A stretch of 64,000 nt of DNA, taken from contig CAXKVV010000522.1 of the NCBI GenBank assembly GCA_964058805.1, forward strand, positions 1 through 64,000, in the 5' to 3' direction. Source of the stretch: Schoenoplectus triqueter. Its lineage: Eukaryota > Streptophyta > Magnoliopsida > Poales > Cyperaceae. This document shows, in pieces, positions 31,447 through 45,339 of this stretch. The position numbers and the translations under genes were made by a program. Position 1 is the first letter of the stretch; every line of letters begins with the position of its first letter. The notes under the pieces were generated by a model. It worked only from the letters and a program-made list of their open reading frames with translations, did not search any database and was not told the DNA's origin.

Positions 31447-34414
31447 CCTCTCTCTCTCCTCCTCTCTCTCTCTATATATATATGACCATTGAGCTCACTA
31501 TACACTTCATTGATTAATTGAAAAAAAATCACAATAAATGCTGTGTAGTTTACTTTCACCATTCAAATTTTAGTCTCATGTGACAGCGCAATGTTGAAAA
31601 TACCTAATTCTCCTGTCAATGCACAATAATAGATAGGAAATATAGATGTGATAATCAGGTGTGCAGGTCAAATCAGGATATTAGATTGCATGTCATTTTA
31701 TTTTGGAATAGATTTGAATCAAACCGTGACATTTAACTATTTTAATTCTTCTTAAAAAATTAACTTTTAGAAAATCACATCGAGTCAACTTTAAATTCAA
31801 ATAAATAAGATGAATTTTTGAGTGCATATTTGCAACTCAAGATGCTCTTCATGAGAAACCGAGAACCAATATCTTGTTTCATAGTTCCACATGATATATG
31901 CAAAATATTTTAAAGAAACCTCTTTCATTATATAATTATTTAATAATATGGTAAGATTGAAGTTGAGCTATTGATTTATTCATTTTGATATCAATTCCCT
32001 TTGATTTCTCAACTGAAATACCAACTTATTGCTTGTTATGGAGCCGTATTGTTGGCAATTCCAAAACGGAACAATTAGAGACCTATTTTGGGGCGAACGT
32101 ATTTCTGTGGCACGCATGTTATGATGTTCCGTGTGTTTACTTGTTTGTTTACGCAAACGAGGCATGGAGAATTACAACATAAACACTGGCAATGATATAG
32201 ATCAATCATTGAAAACTATTTATGAACGTTCAATAAAAACAATTTATTAACAAATAACAGTAGCAGCAACAACACTACTACTACTGATAATGACAATAAT
32301 AATTTATTCGAGTAGTTGCCTAATTTATTTAAAAATATATATAAAACAGCAACACATCCTAACTAGTAACTAATAATGCACAATGTCATTGAAATATTTA
32401 TATGTTTTAAAATATATTAATTATTTTATTATATATCTTTATTCTCCACAACAAATGTCCACGCCAGAGAAAATCCGGGGTCCACAAGTAGTGGAGCTTT
32501 CAGAGAACAAAAAAGGTTACAGATTCTTGCGAGATATAGTTCACCAATGATAGCAAAATGTGGCAAAGGGACTTTTTTTGGCACCGCTATTTACTTTCCT
32601 ACTCCTTTCTTCAATCAGTCGCTATTTAAATATCAGTCGGCGTCCGGATCTTCTCAGTTCAGAAAAATAAATATTATACAATAAAAAAATATATTTTTTA
32701 ACTCAAATATTTTATTTATTTAAACCGGATACCTCTTATCGATCATTTGTGGTTCCGTCCCTAGCTATTTTGATAACTAATGCCCAAGTTGTATATTAGT
32801 TGGAGAAAACTTGGCTAGAGAGAAACTAGCTATAAATGAAATGAAATAAAAATGCAATAAAGAAAAGAAAGGGACGAGTCGGAGGCGTAATGGCATGTGT
32901 GTTTTGACAGTCTTGCTTTGCTCCAATAGTCGTATATATTATTATCATGCAAAGCCGAGACCGATGGTATTAATTAATGCTTCGAAGCGACTTTTCGTAC
33001 ACATGCAATACACTGGATGGCGATTGAAACAATGGAAAGGTCGCGTAATGGAAGCAACGCCTCAACGGGTGTGGTACGGAGTATAGTGCGCTGGCAAGTG
33101 GAAAGAAGGGGCAAGCGAAGGGGATACATTGATTGGATCATTGGAGAGAAAAATCTCCCTACTAGCTAATTCTTGTTTCCGGATTCAATTTTTATTTTTT
33201 TATTTTTTTATTTTTTATTTTTTTATGAATAGCATGGTTACCATTATTAAAAAAAAACAAATGAGCAGATCGGATCAAACGATAGGGAAACATTCCCAAC
33301 TTCTGGTGAAATAGATCCTGCGGCTTACATATCTTTCAACTTCTTAAATTTAATTGGCTGCGGAACATGAGAAAACAATGTTGAAATTGTTTTTTTGATG
33401 ATATTTTAATTACAAAATTTGCTATATATTAAATCAGGAAACGTTTATGCATGTATTTTCTAACAATTAATAAATTAATTTCATCCAATATGATGGTTTA
33501 CATATTTTTCTATCGTTAAGCCTGCCTATTTTCAGAACATGAAAAAGTATACTTAAAAGGATTGACAATACACATTTTGAAAGTGACTGGAAAATCTGAA
33601 ATGAATTCTCAAGTATATATATTGGAAATTTTGAATGAAATGTGGGGGTGGATTAGTATGATATATTCCTTAACAATTGTAGAGTTCTTCATGAATTTGT
33701 TTAGTTTGTGAGTAGATCCGTGGCTATCTGGAATTCTATATTAATAGCTTACAGTCTGACACCAAGATTTACACATAGAAGGCTCATCGATTCACCATGA
33801 CGCATGATTGAGATTGCCATAGTAGTTTACAAATTACATTGTTTTCTCTGCATAGTGAGCTGACTCCTCCAGTCAATATTTTAGACTTTTATTCTTGTAT
33901 CAAATTATTGGACATTAATTAGAACTTAACAGGTAAGGGGGAAAAATTCTTTTCTCTAATAATAAAATTATATTTTCCTAAATAAAGATGGAAATCAAGT
34001 CATTTTATTTTAAATATTTATAGAGGAGCTTCCTCCAACATCATTAATATTAAAATACCCCATAATAAAACTATAGTGATAATTATCTTGTTGTTTAATT
34101 TGCTCAATTCTAATTGTAAAATAATTTAAATTATGCACTTTAAATGTGAAAACCCCATTTCATATTATTGCGCTGCGTATTTAATTTTCTTTGCAGCTCC
34201 TACACAAAAAAATTCTTTGCAGCTCGGTCCTCTCCTACCTACTAAGAATTATTTTTCCATCTAACCCTATAAAAATAAGTATTATACATATGATTTTAAA
34301 AAATGACACAAATATATTTATTTTTTAAACGTTGGCACGTACAAATCAATTCAAATGTCATCACTCAAGGAAATAAAGATTTGCAGACGCGGCTGATGTC
34401 GAACTCAAAAAATT
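31447..34414. other. Intergenic, no gene seen
   Basis: About 3 kb without a recognisable domain. Short frames at 31980-32182 and 32895-33086 lack homology I can name, and a T-rich run is at 33190-33225. Confidence 0.45.
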
Positions 34415-34690
34415 GGTAAGTTTTTAAAATGTTGCTGAACATTTAAATCTAGATTTCATAGTCTGAACTCTAGTATTCAGGCAAATAGTTGAACTTTAGA
34501 GTTCAAACTCTTAAGGTTAGGCTTGGGCATTCAGAAGAACAAGAAGATTAAATAAGTTTTTTAAAAACACTGCTGAACGTCTAAGTCTAAACTCTAGAAT
34601 TTGAACTTTGGCGTTGACCTATTTTATTTGAACACTGGAATTTAGACTTAGGCGTTCAAATGTGTTTACAAAACTTGTCAATTTTTTTTA
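34415..34690. repeat. Fold-back repeat rich in GTTCAAACTC motifs
   Basis: Left AATTGGTAAGTTTTTAAAATG and right the complement AACTTGTCAATTTTTTTTAA. Between them, alternating motifs such as GTCTGAACTCTAG, GAGTTCAAACTC, GTCTAAACTCTAG and TTTAGACTTAGGCGTTCAAA lie on both strands. Confidence 0.45.
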
Positions 34691-34959
34691 AAAGTGCAAA
34701 TTCCCATTTCTCTTAATAGTGACATGTTAATTTGAGATGTGAACACTGATATTTAGAAACTAGACATATTTATGTCAAGTACTTGGAACTAAAAAATTAT
34801 GTGTAATACTTATTTTTTACAATTAGATTGAAAAAAAATCGCCTACTAATACGTATTTACTTAGATTAATTAAGAGCGTCGGTGAATGATATACTTGTAG
34901 CTATTGTCGGTTGTCCCAGCTATAAACAAACAAATAAATAGAGAAATAAGTAAATAAAT

Positions 34960-35668
34960 AAAAGAGAACTTCAATGTCATAAGTTTGTTATATCATAAGA
35001 TGTCGTAGTATCTTTTTTTTTTCAATTATATTTCAAAATTTGTCATTTAAATTTCAAATTCAAAACCGATGATCTTATAAACATAAGTACATTTTTAAAA
35101 TATGAGTTTTGAATTTTATCTCATGCTAAATCAGTTATGTGGTCTGAAAATGAATGAATCTAGATATGATAATTAATTTTAGTACATTAAATTTTAAGCT
35201 CTTTGATCTAGTATGAGATAAATTTTGAAACCATAAAAATTTAAAAATATACATATCTCATGAATATAAACAAGATCAATGATTTTAATTTAAAATTTGA
35301 ATATCAAATTAAAAAATATAATTAAAAGAGACGGGTTCTAGTGCCATCACTTTTGTATACCATAAGATGTCATCAAATTATTTTTTTAATTTATATTTTC
35401 AAATTTGGCACTCAAAATTAGAATCCAAATAATTCATCTTGTTAATTTTTATGGTAGATGTATGCTCATAAAATTTAAAATTTTTGGAGATCATTTTACA
35501 CTAAATCAAATGATAACAAAATGAATGAATCTAGTTAGCTATAATTAATTGCTTAATTTTTTTACATTCATTTTGTTACAATTTTATTTAGTATAAAACA
35601 ACCTAAAAAATCATGAAGTTTTACAAACATATATCTACAAAAATGGTGGCATTTGAATCCTCTTCATA
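34960..35668. repeat. Two related fold-back units
   Basis: GAACTTCAATGTCATAAG (34966) and GGTTCTAGTGCCATCAC (35334) begin similar units that share CATAAGATGTC. The second ends at about 35668 with the complement of its start (GGTGGCATTTGAATCC). Probably MITE copies, one truncated. Confidence 0.45.
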
Positions 35669-37019
35669 AATAAATAAAATGATTAAAAGGATTAAATTTA
35701 ATAAAAATATTTATTGCTAAATAAAACAAGAAATATTAAATTCGAGTAATTTTGTATGAAATATGAAGCTCTGAAGATTAAAGATTGCAAAAGTGAAGGA
35801 GCGAATAAAGCACTATTAGGTACATGCTTGAGAACGCATCTCCAGGAGAAAAGCGTTCGTGAAAACGAAAAAATTTCTCTAATACCGACGATGTGCGAAA
35901 AAGAAATTATTTCGAAGTTCAAACTTCAAACCTTTCTTTTGGAATTAAACTTAGATAGAACAAGCAAAAAAAAACATGCTCTGAAACAAATGAAAAAAGA
36001 CATGAGGGAAAACCTGCTGTCAAGTAGAGGTGTTAATGGCTGGTTTGAGTTAGGTTAGTATTATATTATTATTTTCCTATCTGATCCGGCCCTAATTAAT
36101 TTGATTGGAGGCGAAACTACAAATTGACACGATTTCGATCTGAGTGGACCATGAGTCGACACAATCCGGTCCAAATATATTTATATATTTTAATCTTAAT
36201 TAATATAATTAATCTCATTTTTCTTATATAATTTAATTTTAATTAATATAATAAAATTTAATTAGTGTACATAATATTATATTTTTTAAAAAAAATCAAA
36301 TATAATTTTATATTCTTTTACAGTAGAAATATAATTTTAAGACATCTATATGGATGATTTTTATTCATATTTCAAACCTACCACTTCCTACATAAAAAGG
36401 GCACCTTTGCCACTAGACATAAGATTAATTCTCATATTCACTTCGTTTTCTCTCGAATCATTTTCAGATCAATCGGTTCAATTGGATCAGATAAAAAAAT
36501 GATAGCCACTAAGAAGAGAAGACTACAAGTTCTAAACAAAATTGTAATTTTTCTTTTACACATCATTTTTGTTACCAAAAATATATAGATCTAGGTTTTT
36601 TATTTTATTATACTGCCGTTCCTCAATCAAATTAATGGTCTAAAGTGTTTTGCACTTTCTCACAACTCAAGAGTTTACTTCACAAAGTATAAGCAAACAT
36701 AATTGGCCTTAATAGTTCCTAAATTTTAACAACCAAATGGTTTTTTTTTTGTTTAAAATAGTGGCGTACATGACAAGTACAAAAGAAACAAAATTTGTAG
36801 CAACAGCTAGCCATCCTCTTGACTAGACTTCTCAAGAGCCGGTGTAAGAAAAGATCAGATTTGATAAGAATTTCTAGAGGACCGACTTCAAAGGACTTGA
36901 TTTTTAAAGGATAAATCTGACCCTTAAGAAGTCCGACCCTTATCAAGTCTTCTGAATTCTTAGGATTGGGTAAGGTGACACACACGGAGTGCGCACATTT
37001 TACCTTTAAAATTTATAAT
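35669..37019. other. Intergenic with repeat remnants
   Basis: A 100-codon plus-strand frame (35756-36058) has no domain, and its composition follows the local sequence. A hAT-like left end (TAGAGGTGTTAATGG) is at 36025. A GGACCG/CTTATCAA-type repeat is at about 36830-36970. Confidence 0.4.
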
Positions 37020-38660
37020 TCCTAACAGTACTTTAGTTCGGCCGCAATCGTACGACCTATGTTCAGTACAGTAAGGATATCGAACCACAGGGACGATGGA
37101 AATTACCGGACTTATTTTACTTTTGGGTCTCTAGACGTGAAAATCAAGTAAATGAGGGTTTGTTCGGAATAATCAGTTATGAGTATTTTAAAAGACTAAA
37201 AAGAAAGCAATAAATATTTTTGATTGATTTTTATATTAATTGGATAAATATTTCTAGGGTTTAGTTATGTTTCCGCTCAGATCTATCTCATACGGCCTGT
37301 ATACTCTCATATACGGTCCGTATGAAGCGCAAACGAGTTATAATTACTAATCAAGGTCATACTCTCTCATTGGTTGTGTGAATCCTAAACGAACAGTACA
37401 TAGACAACAAATCTCAACTCTCGCATGTTGGTTTATTTATTTAGTTGGTGATCAGTTGAGGGTTCCAAAGTTCATATCAATCTCAACTCTCGCATGTTGA
37501 TTTAGATCCCTTAGTTTGAGTGCTGATTTTATGTAAGTATGCTCGATCTCTCAATCTAAGTAGGGTTCAACCCTCAGACACAATTCAATTTACCCTCTTA
37601 GGTCCCAGATCTACCTATTATACTTTAAATGACTTTGGTAAACTACTCGAATATTAGACGATCAAACTTGAAGCTTGGTCACGGCTTAGGACCTACCCTA
37701 GGAGTTCATCAACAATCAAGCAAACATAAAAATACTACTCAACACAATCAAAACACAATCATAGAATGAGAAAACCTCTAATAAGCAATCATAATTCAAG
37801 TTGCACATCCTTACCCCCTAGGAACTAGAGTACTTAGCTGCTCATGATAAAATATAACAAAGTAATAAAGATACAGAAAGTGTGTACCGAAGACATAACA
37901 GCAAGAGTATAAAAAATAATAAGAAATACAATAATAAAGCAAAGTAAACTCTAGATCGACTCATGTGCCAGTCTCTCGTTGCAGTCTTCATCTCCTCTCG
38001 AGTGTTTGGACTCCTTAATCTCTTGATTTGTCTCGAGAATGGTCGAGAAATGCCGAACCATAGTCTTCACAATTCTAGGGTTTGAAGCATCCCAAAACAC
38101 TTCTAAAGGCTGCTGGATGCGCTCTTTTGTAGTGGAGAGTCAATAAAATTAAAAGAGAATTAATCAGATCAGTTTCTTCCTTCTTTATTCTAGTTTTCGG
38201 AAACAACTCATACGGTTCCGTATGATACTGTAAATGACCCGTACGGGTACTGTTCATACTGCGCAACGATTGGTATTTTGACCATAACTTTTTCGTTCAA
38301 ACTCTGATTTGAGTGATCTAAGAACCATTGAAAAGCTAAAAATAAGCTCTATAAGATTAGAATATTATCTTACTTATTTCATAATGGTATATTATCAAAA
38401 TTGGATGTAATTTGTTGCTCACGATCCGTATTGACTCTGTTCGTATTCAAATTCTTCTTAATTATGTTAAATTGCTCCATTTTGATCCAAAGTGTTTAAA
38501 GATGTGTTATAGTCTCAATTTCTCAGCTACTTAGCATATATTTTCCTAAAATATAAAATATAGCCAAGCATAATCAAATCCAACAAAAAAACATAAAATG
38601 CAATGAAATAAAACATGAGTTTGAGAATTAGGTCTTGATTATTGGTAGAAATGAGAGTCA
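37020..38660. repeat. Unclassified repeat-like block, non-coding
   Basis: Distinct in composition from its surroundings. It includes the phrase GGATATCGAACCACAGGGACG (37075), which I recall from non-coding parts of plant retrotransposons. Two copies of AATCTCAACTCTCGCATGTTG lie at 37411 and 37478, and paired TACGG/CCGTATGA motifs occur near 37293-37325 and 38208-38250. No LTR pair or coding sequence is visible; possibly the remains of a non-autonomous retroelement. Confidence 0.35.
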
Positions 38661-38689
38661 AAACATAGATATAAATGCACTACATCATA

Positions 38690-39045
38690 AGGACTGGGTA
38701 AGGGTCGGGTAAGAGTCGACAGGTAAAAATCTGATATATATATTTTTAATATTAAATTATATTTTTTTGTTTTGGTATTTTATTTTTATTTTTTTATTTT
38801 TTTCAGATTTTTAAGTGTAATCAATATACAATATTAAATATTAAATAATGAGATTGGGAAGGATCAGAAAGGACTGAGTTTGATAAGAACTGAATCAGAA
38901 GAACCTACGTTTTAAAGATTGAGCCTAGCTCTTTTCATTATAAAAACGCCGGACCGAACTTGTAAAGGTTAAGTAAGAGCCAGGTTTTTTGAGGATCGAC
39001 CGGTTCTGATTCAAAAAGTGAGCCCTTATTAACTATACCTAGCAA
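38690..39045. repeat. GGGTCGG-type fold-back remnant
   Basis: Left arm GACTGGGTAAGGGTCGGG, right arm rich in GACCGG and ending near ATTAACTATACCTAG. Related to the GACCG-rich fragments at 26.5 and 36.9 kb; the ends are not certain. Confidence 0.35.
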
Positions 39046-39747
39046 TAGCTAATAATTATTTGGCAGTCAATAATGCTGCATTTTTTTAAGGTATTGGAAT
39101 AACTACACACCTTACTATAACATGTGTATATTGTCGACAAAAATTTATACTTCACGACAAATATATTTATAGCTTGATGTTACAAACAAAATAGAAATAC
39201 TAAAATTATATTTTTGCTTAATCCAGTTGTTTGATAAAGTAGGGTGCCGACAGGGGTGTAAACAGTAGGATACAAATATAATTTCTCTAACTTTGTCATA
39301 GATCTATGCTAAAATATAGCAATTCTGCAGTTTTATAACATAATTGTGTAACTTTTTACGTCCAATAATTTTTTTTTTCTATGTAATAAAATACATAACT
39401 TCTTAATCATTGTTGGTTTGATTGGTGTTTTGAATTTGAAAATAAAAATATAAAATGAAATATAAAATATATTTTATATTTCATGACTCATCATAAATAA
39501 TTGATCCACTTCAACCAAAACAAATAATTGGACCACCTTAAGTATCAACATATGGGGCTGAGGGGCAGCAACACAAATATTAAGGAAAAAGAAAATAAAA
39601 ACAGAGTAAAATAAAATAATAAGTACAAAGATTGCTGTTTTGGGGGCCAAAGACTACTACACTTTTATCTGCAGTCCTGGACTTTCACTTTTCACACATT
39701 TACCATACCAAATGGCTGGAAGAAGTTCATTTTATCTATTTAAAATG
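39046..39747. other. Intergenic, no gene seen
   Basis: AT-rich sequence without a conserved frame. Confidence 0.4.
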
Positions 39748-40157
39748 AGAGGGTTCAAATATCTCATTTTTTATGCCTCAATTATGTTTTTTTAATTTCT
39801 AATAACTCAAAATTTAAAACTATAATATTAAAATAAAACTGTTAGATTTGATCTAGATCATTTTATTTATATATAGATTAAAAATTATGATATTTAAATA
39901 TTATTTTATTGACATCAAAAGCTTATAAATATATATTAATATGATTCATTCTGGACGTTAATTTTATAATTTGTTGATTTATATAAACTGAAAGTGAAAA
40001 ATGAATAATTTTTTATATGTTAGAAGAAAATTTAATATAGATCAAATTTAATGGTTTTATTTTAATATTTTAAATTTAAATTTTAGATTAATAAAATTAA
40101 AAAAATAAAAGTATGATTGAGACACAAAAAAATTGAGGTATTTCAACAATTTTCACC
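39748..40157. repeat. Palindromic MITE (GAGGGTTCAAATATC type)
   Basis: Left arm GGGTTCAAATATCTCATTTT then GCCTCAATTATG; right arm is the complement: CATAATTGAGG-like then AAATACCTCAATTTTTTTG read on minus. Inner arms pair over TTAGATTTGATCTAGATC-like sequence. About 410 bp, no coding capacity. Confidence 0.5.
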
Positions 40158-40683
40158 CACGATAGATGCGGTATACATTTGACGGAGAGATCATGTCAAT
40201 TGGCATATTTATGTTGAAAGAAAAGACAGAATTTGAGCATTTTGTCAAACCATAAGGAAAATTTTGAAAATTGTTTAGATTAATTGTAAAGTTTTCCAGT
40301 GTTGTTTGCAACACGGATGGCCTCCTCTATACTACCACTATCCTATAAAATGTTATTTGGTCCCCTCTTTTTGGTGCACTGTTATAATTAATATATTCTT
40401 TCCAATTTGTAGCTTTTGCCAATCCTTCTAAAAAAATAATTGATGTATTCTTCATCGATCTGCCACAGGCCCCATTTATGTTTGTATAACCACCTAACTT
40501 CAATTTCCTTTTTTTTTTATAATCTCTTGAATATATAGTATGGTCTGAATCTGACTTTAGTGTTGTTTACTTCGTTTAATTAGTTACACTAGGGGTGAAC
40601 TTATTGAATTGATAAATGAATAAATATTGATGTGTCGGTCATAGATAAATGAGCAGATTAAAATTTTAATAAAGAGTTGATCA

Positions 40684-40880
40684 TGTAAATTTTTATCAGC
40701 AATAATATTCCCTGACTGAACTGTTCATATATAAATTTTTACTAGTAAATTAATTGTGTAAATTTTTACCAGTAAAAATGCTACCTAACTGAACTGCCAG
40801 CATGCAATTTTTTATTAGTAAATTAATTGTGCAAATTTTTACCAACAATAATATTCTCTAACCGAACTGTCCGCAATAAA
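40684..40880. repeat. 73-bp tandem repeat, about 2.7 copies
   Basis: Units start at 40684, 40757 and 40830 with TGTAAATTTTTA / TGTAAATTTTTACC / TGCAAATTTTTACC and share a CTGAACTG motif and a TTACTAGTAAATT-like end. Copies differ at several positions, so the array is not new. Confidence 0.8.
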
Positions 40881-40942
40881 TCTTGACCATCTCAAATTTT
40901 TAATATAATAATTATATAAAATATACACTTCTTTACTAAAAC

Positions 40943-41332
40943 TAGGGGTGTCAATTATCGACCTGATCTGAACCCGAACCCGACCCGAATATAAATGGGT
41001 CGGTTATGAGTTTAATTTTTTTGAATTGAATCAGATCGGGTCGGTTTCGGGTCAACCCGACCCGACCCGATTAATTATAGTTTTTGAAGTAATTTTATGA
41101 TTTAGTACTAATTAAAGCTTAAATCTACACTAATTATATACTAATTAAGATTAATTATAAATTAATAAATATTTAATTGTTTAAAATTATATAAAAATAA
41201 TTAATTATTTTATACGGGTCGGATATGAGTTAAGATTTTTTGACCCGAATTTAATCGGGTCGGGTTCAGATCGGATAAAAAATAATAAAAAAATAATATG
41301 ACCCGACTCGATCCGACCCATTGACACCCTAG
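40943..41332. mobile_element. hAT-like element, GGGTCGG-rich
   Basis: TAGGGGTGTCAAT at the left and ATTGACACCCTA at the right, with CCCGACCCGA / GGGTCGGGT motifs inside each arm and an AT-rich centre. Flanked by CTAAAAC (40936-40942 and 41333-41339), a 7-bp direct repeat. Confidence 0.75.
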
Positions 41333-41339
41333 CTAAAAC

Positions 41340-42964
41340 CTAACTCATCAATAACTTTGAGGCGAAACATAGGGCGTTATATCACTACCTTGATAAATTT
41401 AAGAACCATAAGAAATTGTGTTGCAACTAAAAACATCAGTGGCTGCTCGGCAGTGTTTGAACTTTGGATGGATTAAAGTCCCAAGAAGGAGGTCATGATC
41501 GTAGCGTGATTATGGAAATTACCCTTTAAAGAAACTAAGGAAGTGAATAAAAATCTTGATTCAAGAGTGGAGGTTCCTCAGAAAATGGAGTAAGATTAAA
41601 TCTCGGGCAGTATTACGTCTTAAGGAGGGTGACCTTAATATTCGCTAAGAAAGCAGCGTTCAATGAGATTAAAGCATTTAAGGAGGTTGGTTCAAAATTG
41701 GGATTTCAAAATTTTTATGTACAATTAAAAATAAATAGTTTAGACTCTTATATTTACTAATTTTTTTTAAGAAGATTAAAAGAGCCTTAAAGAGTTTTAA
41801 TCTTGCTTTGCCGAACACCCACCGGAAGATCAACAGTCCTAATACACTTACTATTGAAGATAACCCAAGTGCAGATGACTCAAAATTTTAGATAATATAA
41901 CATAAAAGTCTTTGTAGACAAAGATGTAGTTCAGTAAGTTACATAACTTTAAATGTTCATAAAATATTCTCTGAATTTTAATTTGTAACCTCTCAAATGA
42001 AGGACATCATGTTGTGTAACTCAAATTATATAGGTTTGAGAATCAGTTTTTGGTTTGTGGTAAAAAACTACACCCTCCACTTCACAGGTTTGAAATCCGA
42101 TGTGAAAGATTATTTATGTATATTTAGAAAATTTAAAAGCTTGACTCTCATTTTTTTTTATCAAAAAACTTATATACGTCCGAGTTGCTCCAAGTAGAAT
42201 TTTCATCTTTGTGAACGTATTCCAGTATAAATTTTAATCAACCATTTTAATTCTGCCTTAATTTCAAATTGCTATTATGTAGATGTATAATGACAATGAA
42301 TAATCGAATATATTCATTGTAACCATAATGCTAAAATAGATCATAGTTTTCTCGTTGGAATATTATCAAGGACCAAGTCATTATCTCTTGATTTCCTTTG
42401 TTGAAATCCGCGTACAAACTCAGGTTCAAACAATTATTTTGCTGCCCACAATGCTTATTCCATCTAATTGTACTAATTAATTAGAAAAAAAATTCAAAAC
42501 TGAAAGATGATTTATTCTTTTCTTAAAATGAAAAGTATACTAAAAAGGTAGACATTGCGATCCATAAAACCTAACATTGATGTTGAGATTTTGGTGCTCT
42601 AAGAATTGTGCATGTTCAATTCGGACAAAAGACATTCAAACATAATAAATATTGTAAATAACGTTAGCTTTTATTAAAAAAATGAAATTTAAGAGTAATA
42701 AAGAAATCTCTCGATTGGAATTCTCATAAATAATTAAAAAAAAAGAACACACCCACTCAGCATGTAAAATCATTAAACACAGCCAATTTTTAGGGGTCCA
42801 GAATTCAATTATATCCCCCTTTTTTGGATTTTAGAACTCAATCATTTCATCTATTGGTTATTGCTACCTGTAATGGGACCTACCTGAGGAAACATCATTG
42901 GTTAGATCTCGCAATTACAGAAAAAAATGGGCTTCCGAGTTCTGAGTTCTGACCAAACTACATG
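41340..42964. other. Intergenic, no gene seen
   Basis: No domain in any frame. A purine-rich stretch (about 41455-41700) differs in composition from the surrounding AT-rich DNA; I cannot assign it. Confidence 0.4.
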
Positions 42965-43839
42965 TAGGGATGATAATGGGCCGGGTAGGCATGTAAAACG
43001 TCAATTTTGTCATCCGGTTCGTCCATCAAAATCGTATATCCGACCTGTTCGGGACTGAAAATATCGGCCCGTCCTGCCTGCGGGCTAAGTTTTTCTGGTC
43101 CGGCCCGGCCCGTCCAGACCCGTTATGCAGTGCAGTTTTTTAAAATCGGCTGAGAAATATATTTTTTTTGAGCATTTTAGATTATGAATTTGAGAAAACT
43201 TAAAAATATAAAATTGTAGATTTTATCGTTATGAATATATAAAATTTTATTTCATCTTAATATGATTTTTCAGTACAAAGTTATGATTAAAAATGTATTC
43301 AGTGGGATAAAAATTTTCAGCAGCTAACCTTCATAATATGGATTTTTGAGATTTATATGTTCTAATTTTTAAAGAGATAAAAATATAAAAATAATAGATA
43401 TAGTTGTCATGGTTTTAAAGAAATTAATTTTGTATTGATTGAATTTTTAAATTAAAAGATATGACTACAAAAACACCAAGGTGTTTATTGAATTATATTA
43501 TTCACATTTATAAATTACAAAAATATTAGTGCTTCTATTCATATAATAATATCATAACTAAATATTTAATATAATTTAAATGATATTAGTGTTATATTAA
43601 AATTCTATATAATTTTTAGAATATATTAATATATAATATATATAAATATTTATAATATAAATATAAATATAAATAAATTATATATATATATATATAATTA
43701 CTTCGGGCAGGATAGGTGGACCTAATTTCAAATCCGTACCCGACCCTATCAGTTTATTGACCGGACCAGATGGGTTGACGTCGGGTCGAAACAAACCTGG
43801 GCAGATCCACCGGACCGCCGGCTAAATTGACATCCCTAC
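42965..43839. mobile_element. hAT-like element, GGCCCG/GGGTCGG-rich
   Basis: Starts TAGGGATGATAATGGGCC; ends with the complement of TAGGGATGTCAATTTAGCC. 7-bp direct repeats CTACATG flank it (42958-42964 and 43840-43846). GC-rich ends enclose about 500 bp of AT-rich sequence. No coding capacity. Confidence 0.75.
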
Positions 43840-43904
43840 CTACATGGCCTACATCATTCCCCTTATGTCCATTCATCCAACTCAGCATGGGCCCATAACT
43901 AATT

Positions 43905-44330
43905 GATCCTTAAACTTCTTTAGAAAAATTAAATTGATCCCTAAACTTTAAATTCTACCAAATAATTCCTTGAATTCTTATATGAAAACTAATTTGATCC
44001 ATTAAAATGTTTTATTTGTAATGATTAATGAATTTTAAATGGTTGATATCATGCATTAATAAATTATTTATCAATATGTTACTTAGTATTTTTTATTTAT
44101 ATTTGATTTAAAATTAGAAATGAAAAAAACAAAAGTAACTATCAAAATAAAAATTTTAAAGATCAATTTAGTTTTTTTTTTCAAAAGTTCAATGATAATA
44201 TAGATTTTTATATCAAAAATTTAAGGATTTATTTGGCGTACTTAAAAATTTAGGGACCAATTTTTTTGGCGTACATTAAAATTTTAGGGACCCATTTGAT
44301 TTTTTATAAAAAAATGATGGACCAATTTGA
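43905..44330. repeat. Fold-back element with GGGACCAATTT sub-repeats
   Basis: Left arm: ATTGATCCTTAAACTTC, ATTGATCCCTAAACTTT, TTTGATCCATTAAA. Right arm: the complements (TTTAGGGACCAATTT, TTTTAGGGACCCATTTGA, ATGGACCAATTTGA). The sub-repeats in each arm are arranged as in the MULE-like elements at 7.3, 12.2 and 24.2 kb, but this is a different family. Confidence 0.5.
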
Positions 44331-44346
44331 TATTTTATATATATAT

Positions 44347-44708
44347 AGTTATGCTACGGTTAGTCGTGAAATACAATATATTTTTGTACTTCACGTTGTA
44401 TCTCTTATTTCTGAATACTAAACACCGATCCGACCGTTCAAAGTATTCTTCATATTAAAATATATTTGAAAACTAAATTTCATATTTTTTTAGAATTTTT
44501 TTCTATTTATTGTGGATTAGAGATTATTAAAAATCATAAACTCAATGCATTTTCAACCCCTAAAAAAATATAAAATTTGGTCTCCAATCATATTTTTATA
44601 TAGAGAAAACTTTAAACGGTTGGATCAGTATTTTAAATTCGAAAATGAAAGATATGATACGAAATATAAAAATATTTTGTACTATGAGACTAACCGTAAC
44701 ATAACTTT
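44347..44708. repeat. Palindromic MITE 7, solitary
   Basis: Ends AGTTATGCTACGGTTAGTCG and the complement of AGTTATGTTACGGTTAGTC, flanked by (TA)n on the left and CTCTATATA on the right. Member of the 27-31 kb microsatellite-inserted group. Confidence 0.65.
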
Positions 44709-44719
44709 CTCTATATATT

Positions 44720-45339
44720 TAATTTAGAGATCAATAGATGAATTTTCTCCGTAAAATATCTGTCACTTCCTTGAATTGCTGTCTTACGCGATTCACTTCT
44801 CGAATAAATCAGCACTTCAACCTTCTGCATTTCTAATAGCTCCATGAGTCCAGGTACATGAATCCTCTAAAATTTGATGTGCGCTATTACTATTAGGACA
44901 AAGGTGTCGTTGTCATTGCCATGCAATAATTCTAAATTCAACTTTTGATTCTAACCTCAATTTGTGCACATAATACCAACTCATGTTTCTGTCATTAAAA
45001 TGAAATTACATGGAAAACGATATAGAATTGAATTCTTTATCAAATTGGCAAACTATATATATATTCCACTCGAAGTGGTACAAATTAAATGACTGCGTCA
45101 AAATTATTAACAGTAGATTTCAATATTACAGCTAACCAATAATTATATACATGACGGTACATGACAATAAACCTTTCAGTTGTATAAAATCCACATTATA
45201 TGTCCTATAGCATTTGCACAAGCATGAAATGATAAATTTACTCACAGTCGTTTACATTCGTCAAGGAAATTTTGACTCGCGGCCATCAGAAGGAGACCTC
45301 GATGCCTCGCTCCCAAATTGATGCCGCATGTGCACGACC
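44720..45339. other. Intergenic, no gene seen
   Basis: No conserved frame or repeat boundary recognised. Confidence 0.4.

Noticed and set aside
35756..36058. 100-codon Lys-rich plus-strand frame
   Set aside because: No domain, no splice or promoter context, mirrored by an antisense frame; likely chance.
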